Source: an uncultured Paenibacillaceae bacterium (GTDB lineage Bacteria; Bacillota; Bacilli; Paenibacillales; K13). From it: 64,000 nt of DNA. Location: positions 42,779 through 106,778 of the forward strand of contig CAJXLT010000012.1 in assembly GCA_913056365.1 (NCBI GenBank), read 5' to 3'. The notes below the pieces were generated by a model, which made no database searches, was not told the DNA's origin, and saw nothing but the letters and a program-made list of their open reading frames with translations. This document shows, in pieces, positions 8,679-17,603 of this stretch (position 1 is the first letter of the stretch; each line of letters begins with the position of its first letter). Made by a program: the position numbers and the translations under genes.

Positions 8679-8879
8679 GCTGTTCCTCCTTAACTCCTCT
8701 CCTCATTAGTATACCATTCATTCTGATTCAAGCGTAAGGGGATAGGGTAATCCCGTTATAACAGGCTGCAGAGGGAGGGCAGGGAATGTTCTAAGTTTCT
8801 TGTCATCACATAATGTAGTAGAGAGAGATTCATAGATAGCAGGGCAGTCCTAGCTGACATGATGAGGAGGGGATGAATC

Positions 8880-9482
8880 ATGAGCGGATTCGGTGTAGGT
8901 ATTATGTGTATGCAGGCAGTGTTGCTGTTAGGAGGATTATCTAGCCAGTTGCCTCTTGATGATGGCGGACAAGCATGGTTCGAGCGGGAAGCGGGGAACG
9001 GGCAGATGGCAGCGGTGAATGAGACAGCTGCCGTTGTCGGACAACCGTGGTACTATTCGGATCAGACTGACATAGAACGTACAAGTGAGAGAGACAGCCT
9101 GCGAGAATGGAACAGCTTGGAGGGCATTGCACTAGATGCGAATAAGGATCAAGTGGCAACGCTTCTGGGAGAACCCGATCGTATAGAACAAGACCCGCAT
9201 ATTAAGGGAAGGGAAGCTTGGACGTACTCGCACACGGAAATCGGGTTTTACCATAACAATGTAGAGTACATCTCTGTCCAAGCAGCTGCGCAAGAGGCGG
9301 CTATTAACGGGACGTCCTTGGAGATGGAGAGGAAAGTGTTGGAAACCAAGCTCGGTATCCCGACATTCGAAGCGGAAGATGGTATTGTATATGTACGCGG
9401 TCATACTGTGTTGAAGCTGTTCCTCGACCCCGAGACAGGGGAAGGAAGATCGCTTGATATGTACACATTATCGGTCGTTTGA
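8880..9482 (+). CDS. Secreted or membrane-attached protein with BamE/SmpA-like fold, unknown function
   Basis: A 200-residue protein with a hydrophobic N-terminus (about residues 5-22) that looks like a signal or anchor, then a low-complexity linker. The central part, about residues 80-125 (IALDANKDQVATLLGEPDRI then WTYSHTEIGFYHNNVEYISV), has the pattern of small outer-surface BamE/SmpA-like or DUF-type folds, where a helix ending L-G-E-P is followed by beta strands. No enzymatic motif is seen. The start has GAGGAGGGG upstream. It directly precedes the SigB-type promoter of rsbV but does not look co-transcribed. Confidence 0.55.
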   Translation: MSGFGVGIMCMQAVLLLGGLSSQLPLDDGGQAWFEREAGNGQMAAVNETAAVVGQPWYYSDQTDIERTSERDSLREWNSLEGIALDANKDQVATLLGEPDRIEQDPHIKGREAWTYSHTEIGFYHNNVEYISVQAAAQEAAINGTSLEMERKVLETKLGIPTFEAEDGIVYVRGHTVLKLFLDPETGEGRSLDMYTLSVV

Positions 9483-9503
9483 TGGAGTAGGTGTGATACA
9501 ATC

Positions 9504-9529
9504 GTTTCAACAGCCTACCTATGGGGTAC
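9504..9529 (+). promoter_or_regulatory. SigB-type promoter of the rsbV-rsbW-sigB operon
   Basis: GTTTCA (9504-9509) and GGGTAC (9524-9529) are separated by 14 bases, which fits the Bacillus SigB consensus GTTTAA-N12-14-GGGTAT. It lies about 35 bases before rsbV, so the operon probably autoregulates, as in Bacillus and Listeria. Confidence 0.7.
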
Positions 9530-9562
9530 TAGACTAATAAGATTGCGGAAGAGGTGAAGCAA

Positions 9563-9874
9563 GTGAAATTTCAAGTTCGCACAGAAGAGACGGAACAGAA
9601 GATCACGATCATTGTGGACGGTGAGCTGGATTTATCTACAGCACCTCAACTTACAGAGGCTATTAACCAATCCGTAGAGCGAACGGACAAATTGTTGGAG
9701 TTGGATCTAGGCGGTCTCCAATACATCGACAGTACCGGGCTTGGTGTCATGATATCAATGTTGAAGGAACGAGACCGCTTGCATGCGGAAGTTACCATCT
9801 CGCATATTCCGCCCAAGATTAAGCGATTGCTTGATATAACAGGAGTGAGCCGGTTTTTGGCAGTCTCATCATAA
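9563..9874 (+). CDS. rsbV: Anti-sigma factor antagonist RsbV (STAS domain)
   Basis: A 103-residue single STAS-domain protein. In its dephosphorylated form it binds the RsbW kinase and releases SigB. It shows the beta-strand VDGELDLSTAPQL and the phosphorylation loop YIDSTGLGVM, whose Ser is the RsbW target. GTG 9563 is preferred since GAGGTG precedes it; GTG 9554 in frame is possible. It is the first gene of rsbV-rsbW-sigB-phosphatase. SpoIIAA is an alternative for a lone STAS protein, but the sigma factor downstream and the SigB-type promoter favour RsbV. Confidence 0.88.
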   Translation: MKFQVRTEETEQKITIIVDGELDLSTAPQLTEAINQSVERTDKLLELDLGGLQYIDSTGLGVMISMLKERDRLHAEVTISHIPPKIKRLLDITGVSRFLAVSS

Positions 9875-9913
9875 TGGAGCACAGTCGAACAGTAACGGAA
9901 AGGAAGATGGAAT

Positions 9914-10348
9914 ATGCTGGTGGTGAAAAATAAATCAGTTGGGTTGGAAATTCCAGCAGAAGCGGAATATATTGATGTCGTTCGCTATACCTTATACGGC
10001 ATTGCCGCCAATATGGGATTCTCGTACGAAGCGATTGAAGATATGAAGGTCGCCGTCTCTGAGGCAGTGAACAATGCGGTGCTTCATGCCTATGAAGGAA
10101 GCGACGCTCAGAAAGTCGATGTGCGTTTCGAAACCTTTGATCAAGGGATGCAGATTATTGTGAAGGACTACGGAGCCAGCTTCGATGCGGATTCAGCCAG
10201 TTCTCGCGCTAAGCCTGTATTGGAACAAGATATCCAACGTGTTGGTGCAGGAGGGCTTGGCATCTACTTGATGCAGGCGTTGATGGATGAGGTGGAAGTT
10301 ACGAGCGAGGACGGGACAGAAGTCATTATGACCAAGTTTCTGAAGTAA
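9914..10348 (+). CDS. rsbW: Anti-sigma B factor / serine-protein kinase RsbW
   Basis: A 144-residue GHKL-fold kinase that sequesters SigB and phosphorylates RsbV. The N box is VSEAVNNAVLHAYEG, the G1 region is VKDYGASFD and the G2 loop is GAGGLGIYLMQALMDEVEV. Length matches RsbW/SpoIIAB. The start ATG follows GGAAAGGAAG. It lies 39 bases after rsbV and 18 before sigB, in one operon. Confidence 0.92.
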   Translation: MLVVKNKSVGLEIPAEAEYIDVVRYTLYGIAANMGFSYEAIEDMKVAVSEAVNNAVLHAYEGSDAQKVDVRFETFDQGMQIIVKDYGASFDADSASSRAKPVLEQDIQRVGAGGLGIYLMQALMDEVEVTSEDGTEVIMTKFLK

Positions 10349-10366
10349 TGGGAGAGTTGATTCGCG

Positions 10367-11116
10367 ATGAAGGATGGTTCTAGTGATCTAAATAGCAGGA
10401 TAGCACAACTTCAGTCGGCATACAGTGAAGAACTGGCTACCGAGCTGCTGCTGCAATTCGAATCGATGATCAAGATGAGTGCGCACAAGCTTTCCTATAA
10501 TCGACCGGAACTATTCGACGACCTATTCCAAGTCGGTCAAATGTCATTGTACAAGTCTCTGCAGCAATTTGATTCATCCATGGGAGTGCCCTTCGAGGCC
10601 TATGCGATGAAAAGCTTGGTCGGACATATGAAAAATTACTTGCGCGACAAATCGTGGTACATCCAGGTGCCTAGACGAATCAAGGAACAAGGGGCCAAGG
10701 TGCAGAAGACGATTGATGCAATGACAGGAAGCTTGGGACGCTCACCGAACATCAAGGAGATTGCTGCCGAGTTAGACTTAACCGAACAGGAGACGGTGGA
10801 AATTCTGGCTGGACGAGATTGCTACCGTCCCGCTTCGCTCGATGTGCCTGTAAGTGATGAGGACGGCACAACGATGCGCGGAGATCTCATTGCTGCGGCC
10901 AACGATGATTTTCTCAACTTGGAAGATCGATTAATTCTTGAGGATGCCATGCAGGAGCTGGATGAGGTGGAGCGTCAAGTGCTTGAGCTTGTGTTCCATC
11001 AAGGACTGTCCCAGCGTCAGGTAGCGTCTCGGCTAGAGATCTCGCAGATGAGTGTGTCTCGCGTACAGAAGCGTGCTGTCAAGAAATTGAAGGATCAATT
11101 CAAGCTAGTAACATAG
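10367..11116 (+). CDS. sigB: RNA polymerase sigma factor SigB (general stress)
   Basis: A 249-residue sigma-70 group 3 factor. Region 2 is visible in DDLFQVGQMSLYKSLQQFDS and the adjoining VPFEAYAMKSLVGHMKNYLRD (-10 recognition). Region 3 spans VPRRIKEQGAKVQ to about SLDVPVSDEDG. Region 4 includes the helix-turn-helix LSQRQVASRLEISQMSVSRV that reads the -35. It directs the general stress regulon and, through the upstream GTTT/GGGTA promoter, its own operon. Order and spacing follow the conserved rsbVW-sigB block. SigF would be the main alternative; the autoregulatory promoter and downstream phosphatase argue for SigB. Confidence 0.88.
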   Translation: MKDGSSDLNSRIAQLQSAYSEELATELLLQFESMIKMSAHKLSYNRPELFDDLFQVGQMSLYKSLQQFDSSMGVPFEAYAMKSLVGHMKNYLRDKSWYIQVPRRIKEQGAKVQKTIDAMTGSLGRSPNIKEIAAELDLTEQETVEILAGRDCYRPASLDVPVSDEDGTTMRGDLIAAANDDFLNLEDRLILEDAMQELDEVERQVLELVFHQGLSQRQVASRLEISQMSVSRVQKRAVKKLKDQFKLVT

Positions 11117-11149
11117 TGAGTGATATAGGGTGAAGGAGATTCCGCTTAC

Positions 11150-12160
11150 ATGGATAAGCAGTTAATGGATCAATATGGTCAAATGCTTGAACAGTATGTA
11201 CATACCCAAGATGAGCATGTATTGGATCAGACGAGGGAGATTTCCAGGGCGTTCATGCGTGAGCAGATCGGCTTGGAGGAGGCAATTGGTTACCACCTCG
11301 ACAAGATCGGCCAGCAGGTCGAACTGCCTCCTCTGTGGAAGAAGTCCTTTCAATTTCTTATAGAATTTGTCGTCTATTATAGTGTGGCATTCAGAGAGCG
11401 TGAAGAATTAATCCAGAGCAGAACCCAACTATTGGAGGAGCTGACGCTTGCCGCGGATGTACAGAAGTCGCTTCTGCCTAATATGGAACAGCTGGATATG
11501 CCGGATGGTACAGAAATAGGCGTAGTGAGTGAAGCGGCAAGGAAGGTGAGCGGCGACTTCTATAATATATTGCCTACCGAGCGAGGGGTGAAGCTGCTCG
11601 TTGCCGATGTGGCAGGCAAGAGTATGCCGGCTGCCATCCTCATGTCCACGATCAAATTTACGATGGATAGTGTGCTTGTTCATTCCCAAAATCCGCATAT
11701 GGCCCTTCATGCGTTGAATCGCTTCATCGTACAGAACAGCGAAGCATCGATGTTCATTACGATGTTCTGGGGCAAGTATATGCAGAGCAAGGAGCGCTTC
11801 TATTATTCCAGTGCTGGACATGAACCGGCACTTCTATACAAGGCGAAGCATAACCGCTTCCGCGATATTAGTACAGACGGAGCGGCGCTAGGTCTGTCTA
11901 CGCGCTTCACCTACAAGACACGCAGCGTTAAGCTGGAGCCAGGCGACTTCGTGTTGATGTATACGGATGGTGTGACCGAGAGCCGCCAGCCTGATGTGAT
12001 CGACAGCAATCGTAAGCTGCGCCGCTGGTTGAGAGAAATCGACCTGACGCAGCGTGCACAGGCCATTGTAGAAGAGCTTCATCGCTATGTGGCAGCAGAG
12101 AATGGTTATGAGACGCCGGACGATCAGACGATGCTCCTGTTCCGCCGTTCTCCGAGCTGA
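11150..12160 (+). CDS. rsbU: PP2C-type phosphatase, RsbU-like SigB activator
   Basis: A 336-residue protein. Residues 1-90 form an all-helical RsbU/RsbR-like N-terminal module, a coiled linker follows (~ERELIQSRTQLLEELT), and residues ~130-335 are the PPM/PP2C domain of RsbU/SpoIIE. Metal-binding features include KVSGDFYNI, VADVAGKSMPAAILM, SSAGHEPALLY, LMYTDGVTES and TPDDQTMLLF. It would dephosphorylate RsbV and so free SigB. It sits 33 bases after sigB, whereas Bacillus subtilis has rsbU upstream. No stressosome genes (rsbR/S/T) or rsbX are in view, so the input to the N-terminal domain is unknown. Confidence 0.85.
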   Translation: MDKQLMDQYGQMLEQYVHTQDEHVLDQTREISRAFMREQIGLEEAIGYHLDKIGQQVELPPLWKKSFQFLIEFVVYYSVAFREREELIQSRTQLLEELTLAADVQKSLLPNMEQLDMPDGTEIGVVSEAARKVSGDFYNILPTERGVKLLVADVAGKSMPAAILMSTIKFTMDSVLVHSQNPHMALHALNRFIVQNSEASMFITMFWGKYMQSKERFYYSSAGHEPALLYKAKHNRFRDISTDGAALGLSTRFTYKTRSVKLEPGDFVLMYTDGVTESRQPDVIDSNRKLRRWLREIDLTQRAQAIVEELHRYVAAENGYETPDDQTMLLFRRSPS

Positions 12161-12180
12161 GGTGAACAGGGGCATTTCCG

Positions 12181-12216
12181 CGCAGCATGCCCCGCAGCAT
12201 ACCGCGCAGCGTGCCC
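12181..12216. repeat. Three 12-bp tandem repeats
   Basis: Three imperfect units of the form CGCAGC(A/G)T(G/A)CC(C/G) follow each other directly downstream of the phosphatase gene and run into the longer structured repeat. No function is evident. Confidence 0.6.
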
Positions 12217-12218
12217 CG

Positions 12219-12390
12219 TAAGCTGAAATTACTGCAAATCTGCAGGTTTGGAGTATGCAGAATGGGCGATTGTCCGAAATGTCTGCGAATGTGCATCTTT
12301 ATATGCGGTAATTGGCCCGTTCAGGTGGTATGTGCATTGAAAAGATGTATATCCGCAGGTATTTACTACTTCAGGGGTATTTTGGAGGGA
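12219..12390. repeat. Structured intergenic repeat, copy A
   Basis: This segment is homologous to 35138-35310. The most conserved core is GGGCGATT-x-TCCGAAAT followed by CTGCGAATGTGCATCTTT and, 40-odd bases on, AAAGATGTATATCCGCAG. The last two are inverse complements with one mismatch and two G-T pairs, so the transcript can form an 18-bp stem. There is no coding capacity. It fills most of the 530-bp gap before the TetM-like gene; the remainder (12390-12490) has a further imperfect GCCTGCA...TGCAGG palindrome. Confidence 0.65.
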
Positions 12391-12490
12391 AAGCCTGCAG
12401 GATCGCGGTCATTTACCGCTTCTAGTCAGGCTTGTGCACATAAGCCTGCACGGGCGTCCGCTATTCCTAGTAGCAATATAATGCGCGAGA

Positions 12491-12521
12491 GATGATGGCA
12501 TTCAGCATCGTCTTTTTTTTT
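12491..12521 (+). terminator. Rho-independent terminator
   Basis: GATGATG (12491-12497) pairs with CATCGTC (12506-12512), one G-T pair, and is followed by nine T. It probably ends transcripts of the sigB operon after reading through repeat copy A. Confidence 0.8.
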
Positions 12522-12693
12522 GCTGTAATCCATCCTGCATACAACGAGAGTAGCTTGGGAATAGACGCAGTTCCTGCTGCCAGCTCAAGCTTTAATGATG
12601 TGTTGTTGGATTCTTGTGTATGCCCCATGCCATCGTATTGCACAATCGCTGCGGGAGGGGTAGAGTAATAGGACAGCATAGGAGTCATATGAA

Positions 12694-14724
12694 ATGGGCT
12701 CCAGAACAAGGAGACGGACAGCAGTGGCTATGGAACGACGACAATCGATTCGCAATATTGGCATCTTCGCTCACGTGGATGCCGGCAAAACAACGACAAC
12801 CGAACAAATCTTATATCATAGCGGACGTACGCGCTCGCTCGGCAGTGTGGACAATGGTACTGCGCTGACCGATTGGCTTGATGTAGAGCGTGAGCGCGGC
12901 ATCTCGGTTCGCGCCGCGGTGACTCGCTTTGCTTGGCGTGATGTGGCGGTGAATGTGATTGACACGCCAGGTCATGTCGATTTCGTAGCAGAGGTCGAGC
13001 GCTCGTTGCGCGTCATGGACGGCGCGGTATTGATTGTATCCGCGGCGGAAGGAGTGCAGGCACAGACGGAGATGATCTGGCAGGCGCTACGCGAGCGAGG
13101 CTTGCCGACAATCATCTTCATCAATAAGCTGGATCGTGTCGGAGCGGACCCGCAGCGGGTGCTTGCTGAAGTGAGGAGGCTGCTGACAGATACGGCCGTG
13201 CCGATTCAAGCGCCTGATGGGGTGGAGGCTGCTTATATAGGCAACAGTGAACTGTTGGAGCTGCAGCCGGATCAGCTGCCACAGCACGCGGTAGCGTATA
13301 AGGAGCAGCTGCTAGAGTCGGCAGCAGAGCAAGACGAATGGCTGCTGGAGCGGTACTTGAGTGAGCAGCCTATTGAGACGGATGAGCTGGCACAATGGAC
13401 ATGGTCACGGACCCGAGAAGCGCGGATCGTACCCGTCCTGTTCGGAGCTGCCAATCGGGGCATCGGCATCGAGGCTTTGATGAATGTGATGGTGCAAGGT
13501 GTGCTGGAACCGGGCGGCGATGAGCAAGCGGCTGTCTCTGGTGTAGTCTTCAAGCTGGAGCGTGATCCGTTAATGGGCAGAATGGCGTACGTGCGCATGT
13601 ATAGCGGCACGATTCGCAACAGGGAGGCTGTGCGCAACGCCACACAGGATATCGAGGAGAAGGTATCGCAAATCCGCAAGGTGGACGGGCAGCGATCGGA
13701 AGACATCGGCGTGCTCGAAGCGGGAGATATTGCCGCCGTGTGCGGCTGGAATCGCGTGCGCATCGGTGATGTGATCGGTGACCCCGCTCATGTGCCGGGA
13801 GCCCAGCGGATGGCGGTGCCGCTATTAACTGTGAAGGTGCGTTGGCGCGATCCGTCCGACTATCCTGCGATTGTGGCGGCGTTGCAGGAGCTGGCTGACG
13901 AAGATCCGTTGCTAGACCTGCAATGGCTGCAGGAGCAGAGAGAGCTTCACCTTAAGGTTATGGGACCGATACAGGTCGAAGTGCTGTCACACGTCATGCG
14001 CAGCCGCTTCGGTCTGGAGGTTGATTTCGAAGCGCCATCCGTCATATATAAGGAAACACCTGCAGGCATAGGTGAAGGGTATGTGGCGTATTTGGCCCCT
14101 AAGCCTTGCTGGGCAATCCTGCGCTTCCGTATCGAACCGCTGGAACGGGGAAGCGGGCTGCAGTATGCATCGCTGGTGCGGTCTGACAAGCTGCTTGAGA
14201 GCTATCAGAACGAGGTGGAGAGACGCGTTCCCGAGGCGCTCCAGCAAGGTCTGAGAGGCTGGGAAGTGACTGATTTGAAAGTAACCTTGGTTGAGGGTGA
14301 ACATCATATTTGGCATACGCACCCGTTGGATTTCGTCGTAGCAACGCCGATGGGCATCATGGATGGGCTGAATCGAATCGGGACGAAGCTGCTTGAGCCG
14401 ATGCTTCGCTTCCGCTTGTCTGTACCCGAGGAGGTTGGCGGCAAGGTTATGCATGAATTGTTAAGCATGCGCGGTCGCTTCGACACACCTGTCGTGCGGC
14501 AGGAGCGCATGGAGCTGGAAGGTGAGCTTCCGGTTGCTACCTCACTTGATTTTCCCGCCCGCCTCGGCTCGATGACCAAAGGGCGCGGTGTATTGACTAC
14601 ATTTTTCGCGGGTTATCAGGAATGTCCGGCGGATGTAGAAGCAGAACGTATCCGTGTTGGGGTCAATCCGTTGGATACGGCGAAGTATATTTTGGCGGTG
14701 CGCAGTGCGATTACTTCTACGTAA
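12694..14724 (+). CDS. TetM/OtrA-like translation GTPase (ribosomal protection family)
   Basis: A 676-residue EF-G-like GTPase. The G motifs are clear: G1 HVDAGKTTTTEQ, G2 region RGISVRAAVT, G3 DTPGHVDF and G4 NKLD. Later EF-G domains II-V follow, with the C-terminal helix/loop region ending in FAGYQECPADVE. The length and the GISVRAA switch place it with Tet ribosomal protection proteins rather than EF-G (about 690 residues) or BipA. Such proteins remove tetracycline from the ribosome, but chromosomal homologues in soil Bacillales may serve other translation roles. Start is uncertain: ATG 12694 has GGAG nine bases before it; GTG 12724 has AAGGAG ten bases before it and removes an Arg-rich extension. 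It is monocistronic, with no attenuator leader peptide recognised. Confidence 0.85.
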   Translation: MGSRTRRRTAVAMERRQSIRNIGIFAHVDAGKTTTTEQILYHSGRTRSLGSVDNGTALTDWLDVERERGISVRAAVTRFAWRDVAVNVIDTPGHVDFVAEVERSLRVMDGAVLIVSAAEGVQAQTEMIWQALRERGLPTIIFINKLDRVGADPQRVLAEVRRLLTDTAVPIQAPDGVEAAYIGNSELLELQPDQLPQHAVAYKEQLLESAAEQDEWLLERYLSEQPIETDELAQWTWSRTREARIVPVLFGAANRGIGIEALMNVMVQGVLEPGGDEQAAVSGVVFKLERDPLMGRMAYVRMYSGTIRNREAVRNATQDIEEKVSQIRKVDGQRSEDIGVLEAGDIAAVCGWNRVRIGDVIGDPAHVPGAQRMAVPLLTVKVRWRDPSDYPAIVAALQELADEDPLLDLQWLQEQRELHLKVMGPIQVEVLSHVMRSRFGLEVDFEAPSVIYKETPAGIGEGYVAYLAPKPCWAILRFRIEPLERGSGLQYASLVRSDKLLESYQNEVERRVPEALQQGLRGWEVTDLKVTLVEGEHHIWHTHPLDFVVATPMGIMDGLNRIGTKLLEPMLRFRLSVPEEVGGKVMHELLSMRGRFDTPVVRQERMELEGELPVATSLDFPARLGSMTKGRGVLTTFFAGYQECPADVEAERIRVGVNPLDTAKYILAVRSAITST

Positions 14725-14807
14725 GTAGTGGGAGTATTAGTGATGTCGGCTTGTCGGAGTTGCAACGGTGTGCACAGACGGGCTGTGGACAGGCTGTAAC
14801 AGCGGCT

Positions 14808-14835
14808 TTGTGACCTATGTAGATTGTGGTAAAGT
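14808..14835 (+). promoter_or_regulatory. SigA-type promoter candidate before the FGGY kinase
   Basis: TTGTGA (14808-14813) and TAAAGT (14830-14835) are 16 bases apart, about 80 bases before the GTG start of the sugar kinase. The match is moderate. Confidence 0.4.
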
Positions 14836-14915
14836 GAGAGAATACAGTTGCGGCACGCTGACGGTTCACTGAAAGTTGATCGGCAGGGCTGCTGAAGGAA
14901 GAGGAGGAATTATTC

Positions 14916-16403
14916 GTGCTGCTTGGCATTGATATTGGAACTACGAATATGAAGGCGGGGGTTTTCGCACTGGATGGTAATCAGGTGGCTGTGGCGAGCA
15001 GACCGACACCTGTGCATACACATGCGGAGGGCTTTGCTTGCTATGATCCGGAGGAAATCTGGCAGACCGTATTGTCAGCGATGGAGGAAGTATTAGAGCA
15101 GGCTGGTCGGCCAACCGTTGCATCGATCGGCATAACAAGTATGGCCGAAGCTGGGTTGCTAGTAGACAGGACTAGCGGAGCGCCGCGCTCGCTATTCCTT
15201 CCATGGTACGAGACGTGCTCGGCGCCGCAAGCTGAACGGATTAAGCAGGAGGCGGACTTGTATGAACGCTTCACACTGAGCGGGTTGCATCTAAGCTTCA
15301 AGCACGGTCTGCCTAAGCTGTTGTGGCTGAAGGAGCGGGATGCGTCCTCCTTCGACAATGCGGTCTGGCTGTCTGCTTCGGGCTATATCGCCTATCGGCT
15401 GACAGGTCAATTCGCCTTCGATTATTCACTTGCTGCACGTACGTATGCGTTCCGTATCGATACGAAGGAATGGGATGATGCATGGATTCGGCACTTTGGT
15501 ATAGATCCTGCAATCTTCCCGGAAGCGACGCCGGCGGGTACGACAGCAGGCACAGTGCAGGCTGGTGTAGGCAGTCTGCAGCCAGGTACGCCGGTCGGTA
15601 TATCCGGGCATGACCATGTATGCGCCGCTCTATCGGTTGGCGCCATACAGCCGGGTGTCGTCTATGATTCCATGGGAACAGCAGAGACGCTTGTCGGCAC
15701 ATTCCGAGAAAGGCCGCTAGGACGACGTGAGTATGAATCGGGTCTCTCCTATGGCTGTCATGTAGCGCCAGGCCATTACTTCTGGATGGGGGGCAACTCT
15801 GCATCCGGCGGCTCGGTAGAGTGGTGGCGTTCACAGCTGGGGGACGAACCCGTACGTTATGAAGAGCTGTTGCGTTGGCTGGACGAAGGCGATGCGCAAC
15901 CAAGCGGCATATTATATTATCCGTATTTGAGCGGGAGCGGTGCACCGATTCCGGATGCGCGCGCCAGGGCGGCATTGATTGGCTTCACCAAGCAGCATAG
16001 CCGTCGCGACTTGATTCAGGCAGTGCTGGAAGGCACCGCCTATCAGCTGGAAGCGATCCGACGCGAAGCAGAGGAAATTGGCGGAACACCGATTCGGCAG
16101 CTTATCGTTGTCGGCGGGGGGACCCGCAATCCGCATTGGCTCCGTGTGAAGGCCGACATTGTAAACTGCGAGCTGCATGTGCCACCGGTGGAGGAAGCGA
16201 CGATGCTAGGCGCAGCTCTGACTGCAGCGGCAGGTGCTGGCGTATACAGCTCGATTGAAGAAGCGGGCGCTGCAATAGCTGGCGCGCAATCGAAGCAGAT
16301 TCAACCAGATCGTGAGCGTCACGAGCAATATCGCAGACTGTATGAAGAAGGATATGCTGCCCTGCAGCCTGCCCTGCGTCAGTTCTATGGTCAATTCGCC
16401 TAA
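14916..16403 (+). CDS. FGGY-family carbohydrate kinase
   Basis: A 495-residue ATP-dependent sugar or polyol kinase. It opens with the ATP-binding LGIDIGTTNMKAGVF, has the catalytic GHDH loop (ISGHDHVCAALSVGA) and the C-terminal adenine-binding VVGGGTRNPHWLRVKADI. Length is right for the gluconokinase/xylulokinase/YgcE group, but the substrate cannot be read. GTG 14916 is preceded by GAGGAGG. Its end overlaps the proposed start of mobA by 17 bases. No transporter, regulator or other catabolic gene is adjacent, so it seems an isolated kinase. Confidence 0.88.
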   Translation: MLLGIDIGTTNMKAGVFALDGNQVAVASRPTPVHTHAEGFACYDPEEIWQTVLSAMEEVLEQAGRPTVASIGITSMAEAGLLVDRTSGAPRSLFLPWYETCSAPQAERIKQEADLYERFTLSGLHLSFKHGLPKLLWLKERDASSFDNAVWLSASGYIAYRLTGQFAFDYSLAARTYAFRIDTKEWDDAWIRHFGIDPAIFPEATPAGTTAGTVQAGVGSLQPGTPVGISGHDHVCAALSVGAIQPGVVYDSMGTAETLVGTFRERPLGRREYESGLSYGCHVAPGHYFWMGGNSASGGSVEWWRSQLGDEPVRYEELLRWLDEGDAQPSGILYYPYLSGSGAPIPDARARAALIGFTKQHSRRDLIQAVLEGTAYQLEAIRREAEEIGGTPIRQLIVVGGGTRNPHWLRVKADIVNCELHVPPVEEATMLGAALTAAAGAGVYSSIEEAGAAIAGAQSKQIQPDRERHEQYRRLYEEGYAALQPALRQFYGQFA

Positions 16404-17049
16404 TCGTTCGATGTGCGGTCTCATTCTAGCCGGAGGCCGCAATACTAGGATGGGCGGTAAGCTTAAGGCGGCGCTGCCCTACGCAGGGACAACGGTGCTG
16501 GAGCGCATCGCTGTGACGATGGCCGAGCATTGCAGGCATATCTATGTAGCAGTAGCTGCTGATACACCGGTGGCGCTTCTGCGAATTGAGGAAACTGAGC
16601 AGAGCGCGGGCGTCCCGATCCTTGTACGGGTTGATCAGCACGCCGCAATCGGTCCGCTTGGCGGCATATTCACGGCTCTTCGAAGTGAAGCTCAGCGGGC
16701 AGATTGTGCACATACCGTGTGGGTATCGGCAGGAGACATGCCGTTCGTCTCCTCTGCTGCCGCAGCACTCATGCTGGCTCATATACGGAATGAAGTAGAT
16801 GCAGCTGTACCGCATGTGGATGGGCGCAAGCAGCCTCTGCAGGCTATCTATCGGACGCAAGCGCTCTATCGAGCGGTGGCAGCTTGCATAGACGGTGACG
16901 ATCACAGTATGCGCAAGCTACTGTCTCAGCTGCGGGTTGCCTATTTGGATGATGCGGCATGGGAAGCGGCAGGCATTGATCGGCGATTTGTCTATAATGT
17001 CAATACACCGCGGGATTACACACGAGCATTGGAAGAGGAAGGGCGATAG
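16387..17049 (+). CDS. mobA: Molybdenum cofactor guanylyltransferase MobA
   Basis: Transfers GMP from GTP to Mo-molybdopterin to make the guanine dinucleotide cofactor. The nucleotide loop is LILAGGRNTRMGGKLKA (consensus LAGGxSxRMGxxK, slightly irregular), then PLGGIFTAL and the metal-binding SAGDMPF. About 220 residues. Start ATG 16387 overlaps the kinase gene; ATG 16411 is another option and neither has a strong ribosome binding site, which suggests coupling to the kinase. The nearby moaA, mobB and moeA support the role. Confidence 0.85.
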   Translation: MVNSPNRSMCGLILAGGRNTRMGGKLKAALPYAGTTVLERIAVTMAEHCRHIYVAVAADTPVALLRIEETEQSAGVPILVRVDQHAAIGPLGGIFTALRSEAQRADCAHTVWVSAGDMPFVSSAAAALMLAHIRNEVDAAVPHVDGRKQPLQAIYRTQALYRAVAACIDGDDHSMRKLLSQLRVAYLDDAAWEAAGIDRRFVYNVNTPRDYTRALEEEGR

Positions 17050-17099
17050 AAGGAAGAACTTCACTCAAGCTTGCGGAATAGCGGAGGGAGCGACAGCTG

Positions 17100-17474
17100 A
17101 TGAGTTGGATGGATGCCATTGTGGAGGAGAGGATTCGCGAATCGATTAAGAAGGGCGAATTTGACGGTTTGCCGGGAGCCGGCAAGCCGCTTTCCCATGA
17201 AGACGATACGGCAGTACCGGATGAGCTTCGGCTTGGTTACAAGCTGCTCAAGAATGCTGGCATGCTGCCGGAAGAACTGCAGCTGCGGAAGGAGCTGCTT
17301 ACGCTGGAAGAGCTGCTGAACTGCTGCAAGGATGAAGCGGAGCGGGGCAAGCTTCGCGAACAGCTGTCTGTTAAGAAGCTGCGCTACGAGTTGTTGATGA
17401 AGGGAAGAAGTTGGCAGGACACAGGAGCCTTCCTAGAGTACGAGCGTCGTATGCAGGAGAAGCTGACCGAATAG
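17100..17474 (+). CDS. DUF1992 / DnaJ-related family protein
   Basis: A 124-residue protein with the DUF1992 signature: N-terminal IVEERIRESIKKGEFDGLPGAGKPLSHEDD split across a short helix, then LRLGYKLLKNAGMLPEELQLRKE and a long helix. The family is often called DnaJ homologue subfamily C member 28-like, though it lacks a J domain and its role is not settled. ATG 17100 follows GGAGGG. It lies between mobA and moaA on the same strand, with a terminator directly behind it. Confidence 0.8.
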   Translation: MSWMDAIVEERIRESIKKGEFDGLPGAGKPLSHEDDTAVPDELRLGYKLLKNAGMLPEELQLRKELLTLEELLNCCKDEAERGKLREQLSVKKLRYELLMKGRSWQDTGAFLEYERRMQEKLTE

Positions 17475-17517
17475 ACCTTGTTCGGATATCGCTGCCACAG
17501 CGGTACCGGGTGAGGTC
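17474..17517 (+). terminator. Hairpin terminator
   Basis: A long imperfect stem starts at the stop codon: GACCT (17474-17478) pairs with AGGTC (17513-17517), with an inner GG/CC and CGCTG-CCA-CAGCG stem-loop. A short TTGTT follows. It separates the mobA/DUF1992 transcript from moaA. Confidence 0.55.
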
Positions 17518-17603
17518 TTGTTCGTTATCGGATGCAATTATAGGGTCAATGTCAGATAAATTAACATCAATTTATCAAATTGTCGTTGGTGATGGACGAA
17601 ATC

